Shown: positions 17,617-27,165, counted from the first letter of the stretch. The stretch: 64,000 nucleotides of DNA from an uncultured Gammaproteobacteria bacterium (GCA_937992195.1 CALKKV010000040.1:27404-91403), one strand, 5' to 3'. A program made the numbers and translations. The notes: generated by a model not told the origin, from the sequence alone.

Positions 17617-18963
17617 ATGATGAATGCGATAAAACTGACCGATAACAACCAAACACCAACACTGGTCGTTGGCCTAGGTAAAACAGGATGGTCAGTAGTG
17701 CGCTATTTATGCGATAAAAACCTTCCTGTAGTGGTCACTGATACTCGAGAAATTCCGCCATATCTTTCCGAGATGCGTGAAAAGTATCCCCAGGTAAATT
17801 TTTTACGCGCTCTTTCTGAAAAAGACTTTGAGCAGTATTCTGAGCTGGTTGTCAGTCCCGGTGTTGCAAGCACTTCGACAAATGCGGTCGGAGATGTTGA
17901 ACTATTTTTGCGCGACGCACAGGCGCCGGTAATCGCGATAACTGGATCAAATGGAAAATCCACTGTGACTATGTTGGTGACGGAAATCTTGCGTGCAGGT
18001 GGATATCAGGTTTTGGCGGGTGGCAATATCGGCACTCCGGCACTGGATTTATTGTCGCAGCCTTCACCGGATTTTTATGTTCTTGAGCTCTCAAGTTTTC
18101 AACTGGAGACGACACGCAGTTTGCAGGCAGTTTCATCAGTAGTCCTCAATATCAGTGAGGATCATATGGATCGCTATAGTGGGATTGAGGAATACTCTGA
18201 GGCAAAGAAACGTATTTATAGCAATACACGCTCCGCCATTACGAATCGTCAGGACGCAGTTGCAAGAGACAGTCACCATGTTAGCGAAGCGGCAATAAGA
18301 ATCAGCTTTGGGTTAGATGTTCCTGATGATGGCCAGTTTGGCATTGCCAACGCCGATGGTGAAAGATGTTTAGTCTATGGAAAGCAATTGCTAGCGCCAG
18401 TGTCCGAAGTTGCTATGGGTGGAGAGCAAAACCTACAGAATGTTTTGGCGGCTCTTGCTTTGGTTGCGGGCGCTGAAGTCGGAATCACCAAGCCGATGGT
18501 GCGCGCAGCAACGCAGTACGCAGGTTTGCCTCATCGTTGTGAAGTCGTTTCTAAATCACAAGGTGTGTCCTGGATCAATGATTCGAAAGGAACAAACGTT
18601 GGCGCCACAGTCGCGGCGATTTCTGGCGCGAAAAAGCCACTTATTTTGATTGCCGGAGGGCAAGGAAAAGGAGCTGACTTCAAGGCATTGGGAAGCTTGA
18701 TCGATACGTCTTGTAAAGCGGCAGTGCTGATTGGAGAAGATGCAGAAAAAATTGCACTAACGATTGAAGACAAGACCTTAATTCATCGCGCTGATGGACT
18801 AGAGCAGTCAATTGTTGCTGCCACAGAACTTGCTGAAGAAGGAGATACGGTACTATTTTCTCCCGCTTGCGCTAGCTTCGATATGTTTAAAAGCTATGAA
18901 CATCGCGGGGACAGCTTTCGTGAAATCGTTACAAAATTAGTGAGTGAGGTTGAGAATGCTTAG
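17617..18963 (+). CDS. murD: UDP-MurNAc-L-Ala:D-Glu ligase MurD
   Basis: Adds D-glutamate to UDP-MurNAc-L-Ala in the cytoplasm. The 448-residue Mur ligase carries VVGLGKTGWSVVRYL at the N-terminus, the P-loop AITGSNGKSTVTM near residue 107, and LELSSFQLET. Two adjacent ATG codons (17617, 17620) are possible starts. Fifteen bases separate it from mraY, and ftsW starts within its last codons. Confidence 0.95.
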   Translation: MMNAIKLTDNNQTPTLVVGLGKTGWSVVRYLCDKNLPVVVTDTREIPPYLSEMREKYPQVNFLRALSEKDFEQYSELVVSPGVASTSTNAVGDVELFLRDAQAPVIAITGSNGKSTVTMLVTEILRAGGYQVLAGGNIGTPALDLLSQPSPDFYVLELSSFQLETTRSLQAVSSVVLNISEDHMDRYSGIEEYSEAKKRIYSNTRSAITNRQDAVARDSHHVSEAAIRISFGLDVPDDGQFGIANADGERCLVYGKQLLAPVSEVAMGGEQNLQNVLAALALVAGAEVGITKPMVRAATQYAGLPHRCEVVSKSQGVSWINDSKGTNVGATVAAISGAKKPLILIAGGQGKGADFKALGSLIDTSCKAAVLIGEDAEKIALTIEDKTLIHRADGLEQSIVAATELAEEGDTVLFSPACASFDMFKSYEHRGDSFREIVTKLVSEVENA

Positions 18964-20125
18964 CAATATGCAAGAAACTCAGGCTCAAAAAGGCGTCGTT
19001 GAAGACAATGGCGAGATAGATGTTTGGTTATTGCTTTCTGTTGTTGCCGTCGTGTGCTTAGGCTCTGTAATGGTATTTTCAGCCACGATCGCTGCCGATA
19101 GTAGAACTCTTGCATTCGATACCAGTCGCATTACCAAGCATCTGATACACATTGGCTTGGGAGTTGGTGTGCTTTTGATAGTGATGCGAATTCCATTGGA
19201 CTGGCTGCAAATATCGAGCAAGGCTATTTTACTGTCGGGGATTGTTATGCTGGCTTTGCTGTTCGTACCAGGGTTTGGTGTCGAAGTTAACGGCAGTCTG
19301 CGCTGGTATAGCATTGCCGGATTTCGGATGCAGCCTTCTGAATTAATGAAAATTGCTGCGTTGATTTATTTCGCAGATTATCTGGCACGAAAAAAAGAAG
19401 ATCTTCACCTTTTTAAAGTTGGGATTATTAATGTTGGGCTGGTGGTTGGCGTTATTGGTTTGCTGTTATTGCTGCAGCCAGATTTTGGAACCACTGTCGT
19501 CTTGGTGACTACCGTTGCAGCAATGATGTTTCTCGCGGGAGTCCGCTTTTGGCATTTCTTGGTAAGTATCTCAGTGGCCGCCGCTTTGATGACGGTGTTG
19601 ATGTGGATGGAGCCTTATCGTGTTGCGCGTTTGATGAGCTATCGCGATCCTTGGGCTGATCCTTTTGGCTCGGGTTTTCAACTGGTGCAAGCATTAATCG
19701 CAATTGGTCGCGGAGAGTGGTTTGGTATTGGCTTGGGTAGCAGTATTCAAAAGCTATTTTATCTTCCCCATGCTGGCAATGATTTTCTTATTGCAGTGAT
19801 TGGTGAAGAACTGGGTGCCTTTGGAATTTTTGGCGTTCTGATTTTGTTTGGCATTATTCTATGGCGATCATTTGTGATCGCTAGTCGCGCTCTTGATTTG
19901 GGTTACCGATTCGCTGGGTTCTTAGCGCAGGGTATCGGAATGTTAGTGTGTTTACAGGCTTCGGTGCACATTGCGGTAAACACTGGGCTCCTGCCGACCA
20001 AAGGATTGACGCTGCCGTTGATGAGTTATGGTGGAAGCAGCATGCTATCTAGCATGATCGCGATTGGTCTCTTGATCGCAGTGGATCGTCAGTGCCGCCC
20101 GGTACGCAGAGGGGGTCGCCAGTGA
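18956..20125 (+). CDS. ftsW: Septal peptidoglycan polymerase FtsW
   Basis: A SEDS-family glycosyltransferase that polymerises lipid II at the septum with FtsI. The 389 residues contain about ten membrane helices. Family signatures visible are GSLRWYSIAGFRMQPSEL with the downstream acidic region, RDPWADPFGSGFQL, and LMSYGGSSMLSSM near the C-terminus. The ATG at 18956 overlaps the murD stop and has GAGG 6 bases upstream. The N-terminal cytoplasmic tail is about 25 residues. Confidence 0.95.
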   Translation: MLSNMQETQAQKGVVEDNGEIDVWLLLSVVAVVCLGSVMVFSATIAADSRTLAFDTSRITKHLIHIGLGVGVLLIVMRIPLDWLQISSKAILLSGIVMLALLFVPGFGVEVNGSLRWYSIAGFRMQPSELMKIAALIYFADYLARKKEDLHLFKVGIINVGLVVGVIGLLLLLQPDFGTTVVLVTTVAAMMFLAGVRFWHFLVSISVAAALMTVLMWMEPYRVARLMSYRDPWADPFGSGFQLVQALIAIGRGEWFGIGLGSSIQKLFYLPHAGNDFLIAVIGEELGAFGIFGVLILFGIILWRSFVIASRALDLGYRFAGFLAQGIGMLVCLQASVHIAVNTGLLPTKGLTLPLMSYGGSSMLSSMIAIGLLIAVDRQCRPVRRGGRQ

Positions 20126-21192
20126 GTCGGCTAATGGTGATGGCTGGTGGAACAGGTGGTCATGTGATGCCCGCGCTAGCAGTGGCAAGACTACTGCGCG
20201 ATAAAGGCGTTGATATACGCTGGATTGGAAACCCCGAGGGTTTAGAGGCGAAGCTGGTTCCTGCTGCTGGATTCGAGCTTGAAACTATTCAAATTAAGGG
20301 CCTGCGAAAAAGTGGACTGGCACGAAAGTTGATCATGCCCCTGATGCTGTTCGGAGCTTGCTTTCAAGTGTTAAAGATCGTTCGTCGATATAGACCAGAT
20401 GCTCTTCTTGGGATGGGCGGATTTGTTTCTGGCCCCGGTGGGCTAGTCGGTGGACTGATGGGAAAACCATTAGTGCTACATGAACAAAATGCGGTAGCTG
20501 GTTTAACTAATAAAGCCCTGGCACCTCTTGCCAAGCGAGTGTTGAGTGGGTTTCCACAGGCGCTTGGTATTCGCAAGGCGCAATGGGTGGGCAATCCTGT
20601 TCGAGCAGATATCTCCGCGGTAGAAGAGCCGCAAGTTCGGCTAAGTGGACGCAATGGTCCTTTGCGTATTTTGGTAGTTGGCGGTAGTCAAGGCGCTCAA
20701 GTGTTTAACGAGTATTTACCAGTATTGCTAAAAAACGCCGACCTGCCGCCAATAGAGATTTGGCATCAATGCGGCAATGGCCGCTCTGCCTCGGTAGTAA
20801 AATCATATCAGGAGCAACAGGTCACAGCTAATGCGGTGGACTTTGTCGACGATATGGCAGCAGCGCTTAGCTGGTCTGATATTGTGATCTGTCGAGCTGG
20901 TGCAATGACTGTGGCTGAGGTTTGCGCTGCGGGGGCCGTTGCAATGTTTGTCCCGTATCCTTTTGCTGTGAGTGACCATCAAACATTGAATGCGCAACAT
21001 CTGGTAAATAAAAGCGCAGCGTATTCCTATTCCCAAAACGCATTTGTGAAGGGTGCATGGCTAGAACAAATTGTTAAATTATCCGCTGAGCGAGATCAGC
21101 TAATTGATATGGCAGTTTTGGCTAGATCCTTAGCGAAGCCTGATGCAACCAAAGACGTTGCTGAAATTTGTGAGGGCTTGATGAATGCGTGA
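20122..21192 (+). CDS. murG: Lipid II synthase MurG (GlcNAc transferase)
   Basis: Transfers GlcNAc from UDP-GlcNAc to lipid I on the inner face of the membrane, giving lipid II. The 356-residue GT28 protein has the N-terminal glycine loop AGGTGGHVMPALAVA, HEQNAVAGLTNK, GGSQGAQVFNE, and the C-terminal UDP-binding RAGAMTVAEVCAAG. A GTG start (20122), overlapping the ftsW TGA as GTGA with AGAGGGGG about 7 bases upstream, fits better than the longer frame from 20092. Confidence 0.95.
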   Translation: MSRLMVMAGGTGGHVMPALAVARLLRDKGVDIRWIGNPEGLEAKLVPAAGFELETIQIKGLRKSGLARKLIMPLMLFGACFQVLKIVRRYRPDALLGMGGFVSGPGGLVGGLMGKPLVLHEQNAVAGLTNKALAPLAKRVLSGFPQALGIRKAQWVGNPVRADISAVEEPQVRLSGRNGPLRILVVGGSQGAQVFNEYLPVLLKNADLPPIEIWHQCGNGRSASVVKSYQEQQVTANAVDFVDDMAAALSWSDIVICRAGAMTVAEVCAAGAVAMFVPYPFAVSDHQTLNAQHLVNKSAAYSYSQNAFVKGAWLEQIVKLSAERDQLIDMAVLARSLAKPDATKDVAEICEGLMNA

Positions 21193-22585
21193 ATTTGTAA
21201 AACACATTCATTTTGTTGGTATCGGCGGTATTGGAATGAGCGGCATTGCCGAGGTGTTATTGAAGGAAGGTTTCAAAGTGTCTGGTTCAGATCTGGTGCG
21301 CAACGCTATCGTTGATCGATTAGAGCAGGCGGGCGCTAATATATTTATCGGCCATGCGGCACCCCATATCCATGAAGCTGAGGCTGTTGTGACTTCGAGC
21401 GCAGTCGATGTCGACAATCCGGAAGTATTGGAGGCGCAAAAGCGCAAGATTCCTCTAGTACAAAGAGCAGAAATGCTGGGTGAATTGATGCGCTTTCGCA
21501 GGGGAATTGCGATTGCAGGAACCCATGGGAAAACGACAACAACAAGTTTGGTTTCAGCAGTTCTGGCGGAAGCAAAAATGGATCCAACCTTTGTTATTGG
21601 CGGGGTGGTAAATAGCGCACGTACCAACGCCCGTTTAGGCACTGGTGAATACCTTGTAGCAGAAGCAGATGAGAGCGATGCGTCATTTCTGCACTTGCAG
21701 CCGCAGATGGCGGTTGTTACGAACATCGATGCAGATCATATGGAAACATATGGTGGTAGTTTCGAACGTCTAAAGCAAACCTATTTAGCATTTCTACAAA
21801 ACCTACCTTTTTACGGACTTGCTGTCGCCTGTTTTGATGATGCTGAGGTGCGAAATGTCTGCCGAGAATTAGCACGTCCAATACTCAGCTACGGTATCGA
21901 AAAAGGAGCGGATATAAGAGCGTCCAATATTGTGTTTGAAGAGCGGAGTAGTTTCTTCGACGTGTCTCATCTTAAGCGTGAGTTGGGCCGTTTTGAGTTA
22001 TCAATGCCAGGAACTCACAATGTGCAAAACGCACTAGCTGCGATTGCGATCGCATCAAAATTAGGAATTGATATGGAGACGGTGAAAGCTGCACTTCAAA
22101 AATTCGAAGGTATTGGGCGTCGGTTTGAGCGAGTTGGTATGTTGTCTGTCGAAGGTGGTGAAGTCGAAATGGTGGATGACTATGCGCATCACCCTGTTGA
22201 ACTAAAGGCAACTTTAGATGCTGCATCAGGTTGTTGGCCGCAAAAGAGAGTGGTTACTGTATTTCAGCCGCATCGATACAGCAGGACAAGAGATTTATTC
22301 GATGACTTTGCGCAGCTGTTATCAACAGTGGAGCATCTAGTACTAACTGAAGTTTATCCGGCTGGCGAAGCGCCTATTGCGGGTGCGGACGGCCGAGCTT
22401 TGAGTAAAGCAATTCGAAAAAGAGGAAACGATCCGGTGTTTGTCGAGACACTTGAGGAGCTTACTCAGGTGTTATCTGGATATTTACTGCCGGGTGACAT
22501 TTTGTTGAGCCTTGGTGCAGGTGATATCGGCAGATACGCCAATCAATTGTGTGCCGATGGTTTATCCGGGGAGTCAAAAGCATGA
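21185..22585 (+). CDS. murC: UDP-MurNAc:L-Ala ligase MurC
   Basis: The first Mur ligase, adding L-alanine to UDP-MurNAc. The 466-residue protein begins with the HFVGIGGIGMSGIAE nucleotide fold, has the P-loop AGTHGKTTTTSL near residue 109, and the VDDYAHHPVE motif of the C-terminal half. It overlaps murG by 8 bases and murB by 4, in keeping with translational coupling. Confidence 0.96.
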   Translation: MREFVKHIHFVGIGGIGMSGIAEVLLKEGFKVSGSDLVRNAIVDRLEQAGANIFIGHAAPHIHEAEAVVTSSAVDVDNPEVLEAQKRKIPLVQRAEMLGELMRFRRGIAIAGTHGKTTTTSLVSAVLAEAKMDPTFVIGGVVNSARTNARLGTGEYLVAEADESDASFLHLQPQMAVVTNIDADHMETYGGSFERLKQTYLAFLQNLPFYGLAVACFDDAEVRNVCRELARPILSYGIEKGADIRASNIVFEERSSFFDVSHLKRELGRFELSMPGTHNVQNALAAIAIASKLGIDMETVKAALQKFEGIGRRFERVGMLSVEGGEVEMVDDYAHHPVELKATLDAASGCWPQKRVVTVFQPHRYSRTRDLFDDFAQLLSTVEHLVLTEVYPAGEAPIAGADGRALSKAIRKRGNDPVFVETLEELTQVLSGYLLPGDILLSLGAGDIGRYANQLCADGLSGESKA

Positions 22586-23508
22586 TGGCGGCTCAAGATT
22601 TTCCAACCGTACCATTTGCAACTGACAGTTTGCGCGGTGAACTTCGATTTGATGAGCCTATGTTTCGGCATACGAGCTGGAGAGTTGGTGGAAAGGCTGA
22701 TTATTTTTACGTCCCTGCGGACAGACAAGACGTGATCGAGTTAATGCGATGTCTGCCACAGAACTTACCTATTTATTGGGTTGGTCTGGGAAGTAATCTT
22801 TTGGTGCGAGATGGCGGAGTGGATGGAATAGTTATAAAAACATCGAAAGCACTATCGACCATAACGCTGGAGGGTGACGGCAACATATACATTGAGGCAG
22901 GAGTCTCTTGTGCAAAAGTTGCACGTACGAGCACGCAAAATAATTTAACCGGTGGGGAGTTCTTGGCGGGCGTACCCGGCTCGTTTGGTGGGGCGTTGGC
23001 AATGAATGCGGGTGCATTTGGTGGAGAAACCTGGTCGCTGGTAGAGTCAGTAGACTGCGTTGACCGCAGTGGCAGTTGTAAAACAATCCATTCTAGTGAA
23101 ATAAATTTTTCATACCGTCATGTAGAGCTTCCCAAGAATTCTTACCTGTTATCAGGGGTTCTGAAACTGGAGTCTGCAGGAGATGGTCAAGATGGTAAGG
23201 AAAAGATCAAAGACCTTCTTGCAAAAAGAAGCGCGAGCCAGCCGATCCAAAGCGCAAATGCTGGTTCTGTTTTTAAAAATCCTAGAGGAGACTACGCAGC
23301 TCGAGTAATCGAAGCACTTGGTTTGAAGGGGTACGTTATCGGCGACGCGTGTTTCTCTGATGTGCATTCTAATTTCATAATTAACAAGGGAAACTGCAGC
23401 GCTCAAGATATTGAATCCTTGATCTTGCTGGCACAGAAAGAGGCTGAAGATAAATTGGGTTTGACTTTGGAACCAGAAGTTAGAGTCATTGGTAGGAGTC
23501 TAAGGTGA
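22582..23508 (+). CDS. murB: UDP-N-acetylenolpyruvoylglucosamine reductase MurB
   Basis: A flavoenzyme that reduces enolpyruvyl-UDP-GlcNAc (the MurA product) to UDP-MurNAc with NADPH. At 308 residues it is shorter than E. coli MurB (about 342) and resembles the type II group: FAD-binding VGLGSNLLVRDGGVDG and GVPGSFGGALAMNAGAFG, the NAGSVFKNP segment with the catalytic serine, and the terminal LEPEVRVIG glutamate. The ATG at 22582 overlaps the murC stop as ATGA with GGGGAG 8 bases upstream. In many gammaproteobacteria murB lies elsewhere; here it sits where ddl is often found. Confidence 0.95.
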   Translation: MMAAQDFPTVPFATDSLRGELRFDEPMFRHTSWRVGGKADYFYVPADRQDVIELMRCLPQNLPIYWVGLGSNLLVRDGGVDGIVIKTSKALSTITLEGDGNIYIEAGVSCAKVARTSTQNNLTGGEFLAGVPGSFGGALAMNAGAFGGETWSLVESVDCVDRSGSCKTIHSSEINFSYRHVELPKNSYLLSGVLKLESAGDGQDGKEKIKDLLAKRSASQPIQSANAGSVFKNPRGDYAARVIEALGLKGYVIGDACFSDVHSNFIINKGNCSAQDIESLILLAQKEAEDKLGLTLEPEVRVIGRSLR

Positions 23509-24392
23509 CGCAATCAATGTCAACTCAACAGGCAAATCAGGCCGCAGGAAATCAGGACGGAAGGCGTTGGATTACTACGATTGTCTGGCTGGTGCTACTA
23601 GGAATGGTTGGTTTGTTTGTCGTCGATCGGCTTTACAACCCTGATAAGTTTCGAATTGAAGAAATTGAAGTGCGCGGTCAGCTTCGAAATGTTAATGGTG
23701 AGCGGGTGAAAGATTCGGTTGTTCAAGTGCTTCAAGGCAATTATTTTTCTACTAGTCTAGATCATGTTGAATCTGCGATCCGCGAGCTACCTTGGGTCTT
23801 TGATGTTTCTGTTCGGAGGCAGTGGCCATCGACATTGGTCGTTGATGTGGAAGAAGTGCAGCCGATAGCAGAATGGGGAGAAGCCCAGTGGTTAAATGCT
23901 AGTGGTGATCTAGTAGCGCGCGAACCATGGGACCAGAAACTGCCAGCTCTATCTGGCCCGGTTTCAATGCAGAAAACAGTTTGGCAAATGTTTCAGCAAT
24001 GGCATGGGATGTTCGCATCGCATGGTTTGTCACTCGACCAGTTGAAATTTGATGAAAGAGAGCTTTGGTATCTAACCCTAAGCTTGACCGCTCTTGCGCT
24101 AGACAGAAATTCATTGACAATGAATGGAGACCAGCCTTCACCACTCTCGAACACAATTTCAGCGGTCGGCGGTAAGGCCGAGTTCCATCATGATTATTTG
24201 GCTGAGGTGACGATGATCGTCGACAACGCAGATGCGACACCAAGAATTACACGATTGATCAATGCTTTGAATACACAGTTAATCGCAGAATTCCCAAGTA
24301 TGAGATCCATTGATTTGCGATATCCAAATGGTTTTGCAATCGATTGGATAAAGAGGTCACCTTCAACACAAACTCTCACAGAGTCAAAGTAA
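23505..24392 (+). CDS. ftsQ: Cell division protein FtsQ
   Basis: A bitopic inner-membrane division protein that recruits FtsL and FtsB. The 295 residues comprise a cytoplasmic N-terminus (about 1-25), one transmembrane helix (about 26-45), a POTRA domain beginning FRIEEIEVRGQLRNV, and the beta domain with WVFDVSVRRQWPSTLVVDVEE. Start: GTG at 23505, overlapping the murB stop, with AGGAG 6 bases upstream. The C-terminus contains the RITRLINAL...IDLRYPNGFAIDW block common to the family. Confidence 0.94.
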   Translation: MTQSMSTQQANQAAGNQDGRRWITTIVWLVLLGMVGLFVVDRLYNPDKFRIEEIEVRGQLRNVNGERVKDSVVQVLQGNYFSTSLDHVESAIRELPWVFDVSVRRQWPSTLVVDVEEVQPIAEWGEAQWLNASGDLVAREPWDQKLPALSGPVSMQKTVWQMFQQWHGMFASHGLSLDQLKFDERELWYLTLSLTALALDRNSLTMNGDQPSPLSNTISAVGGKAEFHHDYLAEVTMIVDNADATPRITRLINALNTQLIAEFPSMRSIDLRYPNGFAIDWIKRSPSTQTLTESK

Positions 24393-24397
24393 TACCT

Positions 24398-25633
24398 ATG
24401 GCTAAAAAAGCGAACAGTAATTTGATTGTAGGAATCGATATTGGTACCTCCAAAGTACTGGCCATTGTTGGCGAGGTTGGTGTTGACGGTGAATTAGAAG
24501 TTATTGGTGTTGGACATCACCCTGCGAGAGGACTACGCAAGGGAGTGGTAGCAAATATTGAGTCAACCGTACAATCCATCCAGCGCGCGGTTGAAGAAGC
24601 TGAGCTGATGGCAGGATGTCAAATATATTCCGTGTTTGCCGGTATAGCTGGCGCGCATATCAATAGTTTCAATTCTCACGGCGTTGTCGGAATTAAAGAC
24701 AACGAAGTCACCGCCAATGATATAGAACGCGTGATCGACGCAGCGAAAGCGATGGCAATTCCAAACGACCAACGCATTCTTCATGTGATGCCTCAGGACT
24801 TCATTATTGATGGCCAGGATGGAATTCGGGAGCCCGTTGGTATGAGCGGTGTGAGAATGGAAGCCAAAGTCCACATGATTACTGGTGCGGTCAGCGCTGC
24901 GCAGAATATTGTGAAATGCATTAGACGCTGTGGCCTGGAAGTTGACGATATTATTTTGGAGCAGATTGCTTCGAGTGAATCTGTATTGACTGAAGACGAG
25001 CGTGAACTCGGTGTTTGTATGATCGATATCGGTGGCGGAACTACCGATATTGCGATTTTTTGCGATGGTGCTATCCGTCACACCGCAGTGATTCCAATCG
25101 CTGGTGATCAGGTTACCAACGACATTGCGGTTGCTTTTCATACACCGACCCAAGCGGCAGAAGAGCTTAAGAAAAAACACGGGTGCACATTAGTACAGCT
25201 GGTCGATGAAAATCAGATGATTGAAACACCAAGTATGGGTGGTAGGCCTCCGAGAACTCTTTCTCGCCAAAATCTTGCTGAGATTATCGAGCCCCGTATC
25301 GAAGAATTATTGATGCTGGTTCAGGCCGAATTGAGAAGGAGCGGATTTGAAGAGCTTATCGGTTCTGGAATTGTAATGACCGGAGGCAGCTCTCGTATAG
25401 AAGGCATGATTGAGCTAGCGGAAGAAATATTTCATTTGCCGGTTCGCCTGGGGATTCCAAACTACAGCGGGTCATTAAGTGAAGTTGTTAAAAATCCGAT
25501 TTATTCCACTGGCGTTGGTTTAATTCAGTTTGGTCATGCTAATAAATCAGAAGTTCGAGCGATTAGTGATCAAACAAGTCCTTTTAAAGCAGTGTTAGAA
25601 AGAATGAAGAGCTGGTTTAAGGGAAGTTTTTAA
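24398..25633 (+). CDS. ftsA: Cell division protein FtsA
   Basis: An actin-like ATPase that tethers FtsZ filaments to the inner membrane. The 411 residues include IVGIDIGTSKVLAIVGE (phosphate 1), the inserted 1C domain, CMIDIGGGTTDIAIF (phosphate 2), VMTGGSSRIEGM (adenosine loop), and a C-terminal amphipathic tail (VLERMKSWFKGSF) that would serve as the membrane anchor. The ATG at 24398 gives the usual start and follows the ftsQ stop by 5 bases. Confidence 0.96.
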   Translation: MAKKANSNLIVGIDIGTSKVLAIVGEVGVDGELEVIGVGHHPARGLRKGVVANIESTVQSIQRAVEEAELMAGCQIYSVFAGIAGAHINSFNSHGVVGIKDNEVTANDIERVIDAAKAMAIPNDQRILHVMPQDFIIDGQDGIREPVGMSGVRMEAKVHMITGAVSAAQNIVKCIRRCGLEVDDIILEQIASSESVLTEDERELGVCMIDIGGGTTDIAIFCDGAIRHTAVIPIAGDQVTNDIAVAFHTPTQAAEELKKKHGCTLVQLVDENQMIETPSMGGRPPRTLSRQNLAEIIEPRIEELLMLVQAELRRSGFEELIGSGIVMTGGSSRIEGMIELAEEIFHLPVRLGIPNYSGSLSEVVKNPIYSTGVGLIQFGHANKSEVRAISDQTSPFKAVLERMKSWFKGSF

Positions 25634-25786
25634 TTTTAAAGAGTTATCAATAACAAAATGCTATTTGCATTCAAAATTGTAGAAGCGACAACGTGCCTTA
25701 AAAAGCAAGTTTCTGTTGAGCGCTGTTCTATGACGTACAACATTATCAAAAAAATTCTGAAGCTTGCGATCAGAGTTAAATATTTT

Positions 25787-25815
25787 TCGATGAATTCCTC
25801 AAACAGATTCATCGA
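25787..25815 (+). promoter_or_regulatory. Inverted repeat in the ftsZ leader
   Basis: A 9-base perfect inverted repeat, TCGATGAAT (25787-25795) and ATTCATCGA (25807-25815), with an 11-base loop, lies 26 bases before the ftsZ ribosome-binding site. TTCTTT follows directly, so the transcript could form a weak hairpin with a U-rich tail, or the DNA could be an operator. The ftsA-ftsZ gap (220 bases) is unusually long for this cluster and holds no convincing gene. Function unknown. Confidence 0.5.
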
Positions 25816-25853
25816 TTCTTTATGTTCACCTTGCACACGTGGAGGAAATCAAT

Positions 25854-27020
25854 ATGTTTGAATTAGTAGAAGCAGTCAGTCAGCAGGCGGTGATAAAAGT
25901 CGTCGGTGTTGGCGGCGGCGGCGGAAACGCTGTAGAGCATATGCTCAAAGCTGAGTTGGAAGGGGTTGAGTTTATTAACGCCAACACTGACGCCCAGATG
26001 CTGTCACGCTCAAATGCACCTACCATCTTGCAGTTGGGAGAAAGTCTGACCAAAGGACTTGGCGCCGGTGCCAATCCAGAGGTTGGACGTCAGGCCGCAA
26101 TTGAAGATAGGGATCGTATTGCTGATGCAATTGAAGGCGCCGATATGGTGTTCATTACTGCAGGAATGGGAGGTGGCACTGGTACAGGTGCCGCTCCGGT
26201 GATTGCTGAAATTGCACGAGAAAAAGGGATTCTTACGGTTGCAGTTGTGACCAGACCTTTCCCATTCGAGGGTAAAAAGCGCATTGATCTCGCGTTCCAC
26301 GGTATTGAAGATTTACAACAGTATGTTGACTCATTGATCACAATTCCGAATGAGAAAGTACTAGCTGTAATGGGACAAGACGCTACTTTGGTGGATGCTT
26401 TTGCCAAAGCGAATGAAGTTTTGTTCAACGCGGTTCAGGGTATTTCTGAATTGATAACCCGCCCTGGTTTGATAAACGTCGACTTTGCAGATGTGCGCAC
26501 CGTTATGTCCGAAATGGGTAAGGCAATGATGGGGTCGGCAACGGTCAGCGGTGAAAACCGCGCGGTCGAAGCCGCTCAACAGGCAATATCCAGTCCGCTG
26601 CTTGAAGATGTGAATCTTCATGGTGCAAAGGGTCTTTTGGTTAATATTACTGCTGGACCAGATATGGCGATCGGTGAATTTGAAGCAGTTGGTAATGCGA
26701 TCCATGAATATGCTGCACCAGATGCCAATGTAGTGATTGGAACCGCATTTGATCCTGAAATGCAGGGTGACCTGCGGGTCACGATGGTTGCAACTGGCCT
26801 GAATGACGGTAAAGCTCAAGTGGCTGCTGAAAAGCCTGTTAAAGCGGCACCACCGCCACCAAAAGCTGATCCTGAGCCAGAAAATGCGCTCCCTCCCGGT
26901 GCGATGAGCCCAGGCAAACGGTTTGGTCGTACTGGCGCGGTGACAAATGGTAATGCGGCGGTCCAGCTCGATCTTGATCATCTTGATATACCAGCCTTTT
27001 TGAGACGACAGGCTGATTAA
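25854..27020 (+). CDS. ftsZ: Cell division GTPase FtsZ
   Basis: The tubulin-like GTPase that forms the Z ring. The 388 residues contain VVGVGGGGGNAVEHM at the N-terminus, the tubulin signature GGGTGTGAAPV at about 107-117, the N-terminal GTPase and C-terminal domains, a Pro/Ala-rich linker (about 320-370), and the conserved C-terminal peptide LDIPAFLRRQ that binds FtsA and ZipA. The ATG at 25854 has a strong GGAGG 8 bases upstream; the in-frame codon at 25839 is rejected. Confidence 0.98.
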   Translation: MFELVEAVSQQAVIKVVGVGGGGGNAVEHMLKAELEGVEFINANTDAQMLSRSNAPTILQLGESLTKGLGAGANPEVGRQAAIEDRDRIADAIEGADMVFITAGMGGGTGTGAAPVIAEIAREKGILTVAVVTRPFPFEGKKRIDLAFHGIEDLQQYVDSLITIPNEKVLAVMGQDATLVDAFAKANEVLFNAVQGISELITRPGLINVDFADVRTVMSEMGKAMMGSATVSGENRAVEAAQQAISSPLLEDVNLHGAKGLLVNITAGPDMAIGEFEAVGNAIHEYAAPDANVVIGTAFDPEMQGDLRVTMVATGLNDGKAQVAAEKPVKAAPPPPKADPEPENALPPGAMSPGKRFGRTGAVTNGNAAVQLDLDHLDIPAFLRRQAD

Positions 27021-27165
27021 GAAGATAATCAAAATTGAATAGTGTGCAAGCTATTCGGGCGGCTACTGATAACTAAGAGGCATTCTAATTTGTCTCATTT
27101 TGGTGTAGTATCCGCCCGTTTTCCCGCTTACATTACAATTAGTTAACTGAAGGAACCCATCTGTC

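Noticed and set aside
24563..25180. A 205-codon open frame antisense to ftsA
   Set aside because: It is contained in ftsA, with no recognisable domain or ribosome-binding site.
25658..25861. A 67-codon open frame in the ftsA-ftsZ gap that could be a leader peptide
   Set aside because: No ribosome-binding site precedes it, it has no signature, and it runs through the ftsZ Shine-Dalgarno and start. The palindrome in the gap is the better-supported feature.
26361..27032. A 223-codon open frame antisense to ftsZ
   Set aside because: The residue mix (Arg, His, Cys, Trp rich) is typical of an antisense shadow, and ftsZ is beyond doubt on the other strand.
27037..27056. GAATAG-N8-CTATTC after ftsZ as an intrinsic terminator
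   Set aside because: The stem is short and AT-rich and is followed by GGGCGG rather than a T-tract.
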